From Dermatobacter hominis (lineage in GTDB: Bacteria > Actinomycetota > Acidimicrobiia > Acidimicrobiales > Microtrichaceae), in contig NZ_CP085840.1 of the NCBI RefSeq assembly GCF_020715685.1, forward strand, positions 3,596,001 through 3,660,000: a DNA stretch of 64,000 nucleotides, in the 5' to 3' direction. Each line of letters opens with the position of its first letter. Positions within the stretch are counted from its first letter, which is position 1. Shown piece after piece: positions 58,344-64,000 of the stretch. Under the pieces are notes generated by a model. That model saw nothing but the letters and a program-made list of their open reading frames with translations, did no database searches and was not told the DNA's origin. Position numbers and translations under genes: made by a program.

Positions 58344-58362
58344 TGACGGCGTTGTTAGATTA
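58344..58362 (-). promoter_or_regulatory. Operator site 5 beside the double-TetR gene
   Basis: On the minus strand the -10 TAATCT (58362-58357) runs directly into TAACAACGCCGTCA (58357-58344). It is in the gap between the amidohydrolase operon and the double-TetR gene, which makes that regulator the first candidate for binding it. Confidence 0.6.
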
Positions 58363-58445
58363 GCCCCCGCCGGTCCCCGGTGATCGGTGCAGGGAGGACG
58401 TCCCGATTGGCAGCGCCACCGCGCGACATCACTACCGTGTCACCG

Positions 58446-59708
58446 ATGGAAGCCAACGTCGTCCGCCGGCGACCGTTCGGCAGCAACCCGCTGGTGGGCG
58501 AGCGGGGCACCGACACACACCGCCGCGTGCTCGCGGCTGCGCTGCAGGTGTTCGACGAGACCGCGTTCGCCGAGGCGAGCGTGGAGCAGATCGCCGAGCG
58601 GGCCGGGTGCTCGCGCCCGGCCTTCTACCAGTACTTCTCCTCCAAGGAGGACGTGTTCTGGGCGCTGGCCGCCGAGCTCGGCGCCCGGATGGTCGACCTG
58701 GCTCGCCAGCTCGGTCCGATCGGCCCCGACGCCGAGGGCGTCGAGCAGCTGACCGAGTGGGTCGACGCCTTCATGGAGCTGCACGAGGAGTGGGCGCCCG
58801 TGTTCGCCGCCTTCCCGTCGGCCAGCCGCGGCCAGCGCCAGAGGGTGGCCAGCTCGGCGCCGATCAGCGACGAGACGGGCCGTGCCCTCCTCAAGGCCTT
58901 CGGCGTCCGCCGCTCCCGCGCCAGCGAGCGGGTGGTCACGAACCTCGTCGCCGTCCTCATCCGCTGCAGCTTCTACGCCGAGGCCGCGCCGAAGGGGATG
59001 AGCCGCGACCCGCTCGTCATCGGCCTGGCACGGTTCGTCCACCGCGTGCTGGCGGGGCCGATCGACGGCGTGAACATCCGTCGCGGGCGTCCGGCCCGGC
59101 GGCGTCGGATCGAGGTCATCACGCCCTGGGAGGTCGAGCCGCACGCCCCGCTCCGGGCCCGGGGCGAGCGCACCCGTCGCCGGCTGCTCGACGCCGGCGT
59201 CGTCGTGCTGCCCGAGCGCGGCTACCACGACACGCGCGTCGACGACCTGGTCGAGACCGCCGGGGTCAGCCACGGCACCTTCTACCGGTACTTCGACAGC
59301 AAGGACGACTTCTTCCGCGTCCTGGCCGGCGAGGCCTCGGCCCGGATGATCGAGCAGGTCGACCGCCTGCAGCTGGACGCGCCGCCGGCCGAGCTGCGGG
59401 CGTGGCTGCGCGACTGGTTCGACGCCTACGAGTCCGACGGCGGCATCATCAGCACCTGGCAGGACATGAGGACGAGCCCGGAGCTGGCGGCGTTCTCGCA
59501 GCAGGTGGCGGCCTCGGTGTTCACGCGCCTGGAGCGGCTGCTCGACCGGCGCGACTTCGGTCAGCCGCAGGTCAGCGCCACGCTGCTGCTCGCCCTGATC
59601 GAGCGCGCGCCGTACCACGTGTACACGCTCGGCTTCGGCACGCGGGACGAGGTGATCGAGTCGACGGTCACGATCATCAGGCGGGGGTTCCTCGGGATCG
59701 AGGAGTAG
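58446..59708 (+). CDS. Double-TetR regulator
   Basis: A 420-residue protein with two complete TetR units in one chain. The first HTH (THRRVLAAALQVFDETAFAE to CSRPAFYQYFSSKEDVFWAL) is near residues 22-68, the second (ERTRRRLLDAGVVVLPERGY to VSHGTFYRYFDSKDDFFRVL) near 240-290, each followed by a helical ligand domain. Such fusions occur in actinomycetes and probably act as a built-in dimer. TACCGT at 58433-58438 ends 7 bases before ATG, so the mRNA may be leaderless. It is the probable repressor of the 14-base operator set, as inferred from site 5. Confidence 0.83.
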   Translation: MEANVVRRRPFGSNPLVGERGTDTHRRVLAAALQVFDETAFAEASVEQIAERAGCSRPAFYQYFSSKEDVFWALAAELGARMVDLARQLGPIGPDAEGVEQLTEWVDAFMELHEEWAPVFAAFPSASRGQRQRVASSAPISDETGRALLKAFGVRRSRASERVVTNLVAVLIRCSFYAEAAPKGMSRDPLVIGLARFVHRVLAGPIDGVNIRRGRPARRRRIEVITPWEVEPHAPLRARGERTRRRLLDAGVVVLPERGYHDTRVDDLVETAGVSHGTFYRYFDSKDDFFRVLAGEASARMIEQVDRLQLDAPPAELRAWLRDWFDAYESDGGIISTWQDMRTSPELAAFSQQVAASVFTRLERLLDRRDFGQPQVSATLLLALIERAPYHVYTLGFGTRDEVIESTVTIIRRGFLGIEE

Positions 59709-59782
59709 GCCCACGGGCCCGGGCAGACCCGGGTCGGTGGACGAGCGGCGCACGGCGCCGGCCGGTTCGGGGGGAGCGGCAC

Positions 59783-60946
59783 ATGGACTTCGAGCTGAGC
59801 GAGGAGCAGGCCGGGCTGCGCGACGCCGCGCACGCCGTCCTCGCCGACGCCTGCCCCCCGTCGGTGGTCCGGCGGTGCTTCGACGGCGGACCCGACGTCG
59901 TGGAGGAGGTGCGGCGCGAGCTCTGGGCGGTGCTGGTCGGGCTCGACTGGGCGGCGCTGGCCATCCCCGTCGACCACGGGGGCCTCGGCCTCGGTCCGAT
60001 CGAGGTCGGGATCGTCGCCGAGGAGCTGGGCCGGGTCGTCGCCCCCGCGCCGTTCCTCGCCACCTGCACCCAGTTCGTGCCCGCGCTGCGGGCAGCGGGT
60101 TCGTCGTGGCGGCTCGACGAGGTCGCCGCCGGTGCGGTGACCGGCGCGCTGGCCCTCGCCGAGCACGGCCGGTGGACGGCGGACGCCGTGACCACCATCG
60201 CCGCGCGTGGGCCCGACGGCTGGGTGCTGTCGGGGACCAAGTCCCACGTGCTCGACGGTGCGTCGGCCGACGAGGTCGTCGTGGTGGCCCGGGCGCCGGA
60301 GGGCCTCGGCCTGTTCGTGGTGCCCGGCGACCGGTGCCGTCGTCGAGCGGTCCGCACGATGGACCCGACGCTCCCGCTCGCCCACCTCGAGCTCGACCGG
60401 GTGGACGTCGGCGGCGAGCGCGCCCTGGTCGAGCCGGGAGACCCGCGCGCCGCCGCCGTGGTGGACCACGCCCTCGAGCACGCGACGGCGGCGCTGGCGG
60501 TGTCGACGGTGGCGACCTGCCGCAGCATCCTCGACACGACGGTGCAGTACGCCCTCGACCGGGTGCAGTTCGGTCGGCCGATCGGGTCGTTCCAGGCGGT
60601 CAAGCACCGCCTGGCGGACTGCCTGCTCGCCGTCGAGCGGGCCGGCGCGCTGGCGTGGTTCGCGCTCCTGACGCTGGCCGAGGACGACGGCCGGCGCTCG
60701 GTCGCGGTGTCGATGGCCAAGGTGGCCGCCGGTGACTGCCAGCGCCTGCTCGTGCGCGACGGGCTCCAGCTCCACGGCGGCGTCGGCTTCACCTGGGAGC
60801 ACGACCTGCACCTGCACCTCAAGCGGGCCGCCGCCGGCGAGCTGCTGCTCGGCACCGCGGCCGACCACCGGGCCCGCCTGGCCTCGCTGCTCGACCTGGT
60901 CGACGCCGGTGCCGTCCCGGCGGACGAGGACCGAGGTGCAGCATGA
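59783..60946 (+). CDS. Acyl-CoA dehydrogenase, small (beta-type) subunit
   Basis: A 387-residue acyl-CoA dehydrogenase-family protein: MDFELSEEQAGLRDAAHAVL, GLGPIEVGIVAEELGRVVAP, and the C-terminal FGRPIGSFQAVKHRLADCLL and LQLHGGVGFTWEHDLHLHLK. It parallels the gene at 51137 and pairs with the larger dehydrogenase overlapping its end (ATGA), a second FadE-type heteromer in this window. GGGGGGAG precedes the ATG. It follows the double-TetR gene by 74 bases. Confidence 0.86.
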   Translation: MDFELSEEQAGLRDAAHAVLADACPPSVVRRCFDGGPDVVEEVRRELWAVLVGLDWAALAIPVDHGGLGLGPIEVGIVAEELGRVVAPAPFLATCTQFVPALRAAGSSWRLDEVAAGAVTGALALAEHGRWTADAVTTIAARGPDGWVLSGTKSHVLDGASADEVVVVARAPEGLGLFVVPGDRCRRRAVRTMDPTLPLAHLELDRVDVGGERALVEPGDPRAAAVVDHALEHATAALAVSTVATCRSILDTTVQYALDRVQFGRPIGSFQAVKHRLADCLLAVERAGALAWFALLTLAEDDGRRSVAVSMAKVAAGDCQRLLVRDGLQLHGGVGFTWEHDLHLHLKRAAAGELLLGTAADHRARLASLLDLVDAGAVPADEDRGAA

Positions 60947-62151
60947 GGCTGCGGTTCGACGACGCGGTCGAGGCGTTCCGCGCCGAGCTGCTCGAGTGGC
61001 TGGCGGCGAACCGGCCGGACCCCGAGGAGATGGCGGCCGAGCCGTCGCTGTCGACAGGGCACGCGCCGGGGTGGGCCCGCCGCTGGACCCGGGCCATGTT
61101 CGACGCTGGCTGGCTGGTGCCGGGCTGGCCTCCCGAGCTCGGCGGCCGCGGCGCCTCGCCCATCGAGACGCTCGTCTACCTCGAGGAGCTGGCCCGGGCG
61201 CGGGTGCCGCGCACGACCAACGTGCAGGGCCTCGGCATCGTCGTGCCGACGATCGTGGAGCACGGGAACCCCGAGCAGGTGCGGGACCATGCGCTCCCGA
61301 TCCTGCGCGGCGAGTCGACGGCCTGCCTGGGCATGAGCGAGCCCGGCGCCGGGAGCGACCTCGCCGGGCTCTCGACCCGGGCGGTGCTCGACGGCGACCA
61401 CTGGGTCATCGACGGCCAGAAGGTGTGGACCTCGGGCGCGAACTACGCCGACACGTGCCTGCTGTTCTGCCGGACCGACCCGGACGCGCCCAAGCACGAG
61501 GGCATCTCGATCCTGATCGTGCCCATGGGCTCGCCGGGCATCACGGTGCGGCCGCTGCCCGAGATCATCCGGCCCGAGGCGCCCGACCTGAACGAGGTGC
61601 ACCTCGACGCCGTCCGCGTCCCGGCGGGGAACCTCGTCGGCACGCTCCACGACGGGTGGGCCATGGCGAACGCGTCGCTCGCCCACGAGCGCGGCATGGT
61701 GTGGGTCAGCGCGGTGATGGGGCTCGAGGAGTCGCTCGAGCGCCTGCGGGGCGAGGCGCCCGAGCTGCTCGCCCCGCTCGGGCCGCAGGAGCGGGCGCTC
61801 GCCGTCGACCAGATCGTCCAGGTCGCCATCGACGCGCAGGCTGCCCGCTGCATGGGCTACCGGGGCTTCGGTCGGCTCGCCCGGGGCGGGACCGCCCCCG
61901 AGCAGGCGCTCATGAAGCTCTACGCCAGCGAGTCCCGGCAGCGCATCGCCCGCGTGGCCGCCGAGCTCCAGGGCGCGAATGCCCTCGAGGTCGACCGGGT
62001 CGCCAACGACGGCCACCTGGCGGTCGACGAGCCGCAGGGCACCTGGCTGGAGCAGTACTTCAACAGCTTCGCCAACACGATCTCGGCGGGGACCTCCGAG
62101 ATCCAGCGCAACATCATCGCCGAACGGGTGCTCGGACTGCCGAGGGGGTGA
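60943..62151 (+). CDS. Acyl-CoA dehydrogenase, large (alpha-type) subunit
   Basis: A 402-residue acyl-CoA dehydrogenase with all FAD-site features: ESTACLGMSEPGAGSDLAGL, GQKVWTSGANYADTCLLFCR, LNEVHLDAVRVPAGNLVG and the closing GTSEIQRNIIAERVLGLPRG. The Glu-containing helix LHDGWAMANASLAHERGM is typical of the family. It is the flavin-binding partner of the preceding gene, with which it overlaps, and it is followed by an LLM oxidoreductase 4 bases on. Confidence 0.87.
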   Translation: MRLRFDDAVEAFRAELLEWLAANRPDPEEMAAEPSLSTGHAPGWARRWTRAMFDAGWLVPGWPPELGGRGASPIETLVYLEELARARVPRTTNVQGLGIVVPTIVEHGNPEQVRDHALPILRGESTACLGMSEPGAGSDLAGLSTRAVLDGDHWVIDGQKVWTSGANYADTCLLFCRTDPDAPKHEGISILIVPMGSPGITVRPLPEIIRPEAPDLNEVHLDAVRVPAGNLVGTLHDGWAMANASLAHERGMVWVSAVMGLEESLERLRGEAPELLAPLGPQERALAVDQIVQVAIDAQAARCMGYRGFGRLARGGTAPEQALMKLYASESRQRIARVAAELQGANALEVDRVANDGHLAVDEPQGTWLEQYFNSFANTISAGTSEIQRNIIAERVLGLPRG

Positions 62152-62155
62152 CCAC

Positions 62156-63106
62156 GTGCGCTTCGCCCTGACCCACCCGCTGGTCCACGGACCGTACGAC
62201 CCCGCGCTGGCGACCGGCGCCGGGGTCCAGGCCCTGGCCCGGGCCGCCGAGGAGGCCGGCTTCGACGGCTACGGCTTCACCGACCACCCGGCGCCACCGC
62301 GCCGCTGGCTCGACGCCGGCGGCCACGATGCGCTCGACCCGTTCGTCGCGCTCGGGTTCGTCGCCGCCGCCACGACCACCATCCGGCTGGTGCCGAACGT
62401 GGTCGTGCTGCCGTACCGGAACCCCTTCGTGGTGGCCAAGGCCTCGGCCACGCTCGACGTGCTGTCGGGCGGTCGGTTCACCCTGTCGGTCGGCGCCGGG
62501 TACCTCCGCGCCGAGTTCGCCGCGCTCGGCCTGGACGTCGACGAGCGCAACGACCGCTTCGACGAGGCGCTCGAGGTGCTGCGAGCGGCCTGGTCGGGCG
62601 ACGACGTCACCTACGAGGGCCGGTCCACCACCGCCCGGGAGGTCGCCCCGCGGCCGGTGCCGACCGCCGCGCCGCGGCTCCCGATCTGGATCGGCGGCAA
62701 CGGTGCCCGGGCGCGTCGCCGGGTCGCGGCCCACGGCGACGGCTGGGCGCCGTTCCCGGCGCCCGCCGGCCTGGCCCGGACCGCCCGCACCACGGCCCTC
62801 GACACCACCGACGCGCTGGCCGAGGCCATCGCCGACCTGCACGTCCGGCTCGACGAGGCCGGGCGCGACCCGGCGGCCGTCGACATCTCGTTCGGGTGCC
62901 ACGCCGGTGGCGACCCGGCCTCCGACGCGTTCGACCCCGAGGCGCACCGCGCCGGCCTCGAGGAGCTCGCCGCGCTCGGCGTGACCTGGGTCCAGGTCGG
63001 CGTGCCGGGCGACGGCGTGGACGCGGCGGTGGCGGTGATCCGCCGCTACGGGGAGACCGTCATCGCACCGAGCCGGGTGGACCGGCCCGGAGGGGAGGGG
63101 ACGTGA
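62156..63106 (+). CDS. LLM-class F420-dependent oxidoreductase
   Basis: A 316-residue luciferase-like barrel protein: RAAEEAGFDGYGFTDHPAPP, VAAATTTIRLVPNVVVLPYR, LDVLSGGRFTLSVGAGYLRA and RLPIWIGGNGARARRRVAAH. The pattern is that of the actinobacterial F420-dependent branch rather than FMN-luciferases. It may reduce or oxidise an intermediate of the local pathway. The start is GTG at 62156, 4 bases after the dehydrogenase stop, and its own stop overlaps the VOC start by GTGA. Confidence 0.85.
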   Translation: MRFALTHPLVHGPYDPALATGAGVQALARAAEEAGFDGYGFTDHPAPPRRWLDAGGHDALDPFVALGFVAAATTTIRLVPNVVVLPYRNPFVVAKASATLDVLSGGRFTLSVGAGYLRAEFAALGLDVDERNDRFDEALEVLRAAWSGDDVTYEGRSTTAREVAPRPVPTAAPRLPIWIGGNGARARRRVAAHGDGWAPFPAPAGLARTARTTALDTTDALAEAIADLHVRLDEAGRDPAAVDISFGCHAGGDPASDAFDPEAHRAGLEELAALGVTWVQVGVPGDGVDAAVAVIRRYGETVIAPSRVDRPGGEGT

Positions 63107-63537
63107 ACGTCGTCAACCACGTCGGCCACTGCGTGACCGACCTCGACCGGTCACGCCGGTTCTACGAGTCGGTGTTCGGCTTCCGGGCCGTCCGCGACCT
63201 GGCCGTCCCCGACGAGCCGGCCTCCCGGCTCCTCCGCGTGCCCCCGCCGGTCGGGCTCACCGCCGTGTACCTCGAGCTCGGCGGCACCGTGCTGGAGCTC
63301 CTGCACTTCGACCGGCCCGCCGACGGCCCGGCGCGCGACCGCACCTTCACGGAACCCGGCCTCACGCACCTGTCCTTCACGGTCGACGACGTGGCCGCCA
63401 CCTGCGCCCTCGTCGAGGAGCACGGCGGCACGGTGCTCGCCGACACCGACGTCGGCGGGCTGGCGATCATGGTCCAGGACCCGGACGGCCAGCTGCTCGA
63501 GCTGCTGCCGGTCAGCGACCGGGCAGGTCGCGCTTGA
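63103..63537 (+). CDS. VOC/glyoxalase-family protein
   Basis: A 144-residue vicinal-oxygen-chelate protein of two beta-alpha-beta-beta-beta halves: NHVGHCVTDLDRSRRFYESV, VYLELGGTVLELLHFD, GLTHLSFTVDDVAATCALVE and VQDPDGQLLELLPVSD. The metal ligands would be His5, Glu near residue 66, His near 89 and Glu near 136, as in methylmalonyl-CoA epimerase and dioxygenases. It ends the plus-strand run and overlaps the convergent synthetase gene by 26 bases. Confidence 0.83.
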   Translation: MNVVNHVGHCVTDLDRSRRFYESVFGFRAVRDLAVPDEPASRLLRVPPPVGLTAVYLELGGTVLELLHFDRPADGPARDRTFTEPGLTHLSFTVDDVAATCALVEEHGGTVLADTDVGGLAIMVQDPDGQLLELLPVSDRAGRA

Positions 63538-64000
63538 CCACCTTGCCGGTGGGGTTGCGCGGCAGGGCGGTCACGAACGTCCAGCGGCGGGGCACCTTGT
63601 GCGGGCTGAGCCGCTCGGCGCAGTGGGCCCTCAGCTCGTCCTCGCCCGCCTCGGCACCGGGCGCGACCACGATCCAGGCGCCGACGTCCTCGCCGAGCAC
63701 GTCGTGGGGCACCCCGGCGACGGCCGCCTCGGCCACGGCAGGGTGCTCGTAGAGCACCGCCTCGACGTCGGCGGCGTGCACGTTGTTGCCGCCCCGGATG
63801 ATCACGTCCTTCTCCCGGCCGACCAGGTAGAGGAAGCCGTCCTCGTCGACCCGGGCCAGGTCGCCGGTGTGCAGCCATCCGTCCTGCCAGGCCGATGCGG
63901 TGGCGTCGGCATCGGCGAAGTACTCCCGCTCGCGCCCCGGGTTCCGCACCAGGAGCTCGCCGACCTCGCCGGCGGGCAGCTCCTCGCCCAGCGGATCGAC
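63512..64000 (-). CDS. AMP-binding acyl-CoA synthetase, C-terminal part
   Basis: The last 162 residues of an adenylate-forming ligase; the rest lies beyond the window edge. GWLHTGDLARVDEDGFLYLV is the A7/A8 region, GREKDVIIRGGNNVHAADVE the hinge with the conserved Arg/Lys and Gly-Gly, and LPRNPTGKVVKRDLPG carries the catalytic A10 Lys. It would activate a carboxylic acid with CoA. It converges on the VOC gene, with overlapping 3-prime ends. Confidence 0.85.
   Translation of the reverse strand, partial: VDPLGEELPAGEVGELLVRNPGREREYFADADATASAWQDGWLHTGDLARVDEDGFLYLVGREKDVIIRGGNNVHAADVEAVLYEHPAVAEAAVAGVPHDVLGEDVGAWIVVAPGAEAGEDELRAHCAERLSPHKVPRRWTFVTALPRNPTGKVVKRDLPGR

Noticed and set aside
1-64000. 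tRNA, rRNA, insertion sequences, integrases or attachment sites
   Set aside because: I looked for conserved tRNA/rRNA segments and transposase or integrase motifs and saw none; the gene order looks like a stable chromosome segment.

Overview
This is a high-GC window with very dense genes, start codons often GTG, and many 4-base ATGA/GTGA overlaps. It reads as the chromosome of an actinomycete, most likely of class Acidimicrobiia (Iamia/Ilumatobacter-like). The gene mix behind this inference is: several short-chain dehydrogenases, sulfotransferase, F420-type LLM oxidoreductase, CaiB-type CoA transferases, paired acyl-CoA dehydrogenases, a double-TetR regulator and mycobacterial Ini-like dynamins. 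The taxonomic call is inference, since there is no rRNA in the window. I found no tRNA, rRNA, CRISPR array, insertion sequence or phage gene.

Layout. 0-11 kb is ordinary accessory metabolism: a DUF6790-like membrane protein, a MetV-MetF-like fusion coupled to a methyltransferase, an AbiEi/DUF559 nuclease-like gene bracketed by nested palindromes, a HAD phosphatase, a sulfotransferase-DUF1214-SDR-SDR operon, a SnoaL protein and a flavoprotein. 11.0-29.9 kb is the most remarkable part: about 17 genes in seven or eight transcription units. They encode two dynamin-like GTPases (IniC-like and IniA-like), a membrane-anchored GrpE-like protein, an Hsp70-like ATPase with a transmembrane helix and an extracytoplasmic domain, a tail-anchored C39-like cysteine peptidase, two Asp-rich calcium-repeat proteins without signal peptides, PH/GRAM-like and DcrB-like proteins, two lipoproteins, a AAA+ ATPase with a TPR membrane partner, and two HTH regulators. 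Seven units carry the same 16-base box (TGGCACGATCCGGGGA-like). In six of them the box sits 38-40 bases upstream of a TANNNT -10 hexamer, which is the geometry of an activator site. I read this as one co-regulated envelope-stress or membrane-remodelling system, built round the mycobacterial IniA/IniC idea but with its own Hsp70/GrpE pair and local regulators.

30-64 kb is lipid, CoA-ester and possibly steroid or terpenoid catabolism: DUF2254, SRPBCC, SDR and CoA transferase genes; DUF899; a methyltransferase; a TetR-MpaB pair; a nucleosidase-sulfatase-epimerase-thioesterase operon; P450 plus 3Fe-4S ferredoxin; copper amine oxidase; quinone reductase; enoyl-CoA hydratase; a second CoA transferase; two acyl-CoA dehydrogenase pairs; two amidohydrolases; an acyl-CoA synthetase; a Cys-less thiolase-like protein with its DUF35-type partner; double TetR; LLM; VOC; and a second synthetase cut by the window edge. 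Five promoters here share a 14-base operator (TGACACCGACGTCA-like) at or just downstream of the -10. One of them lies next to the double-TetR gene, suggesting a single local repressor.
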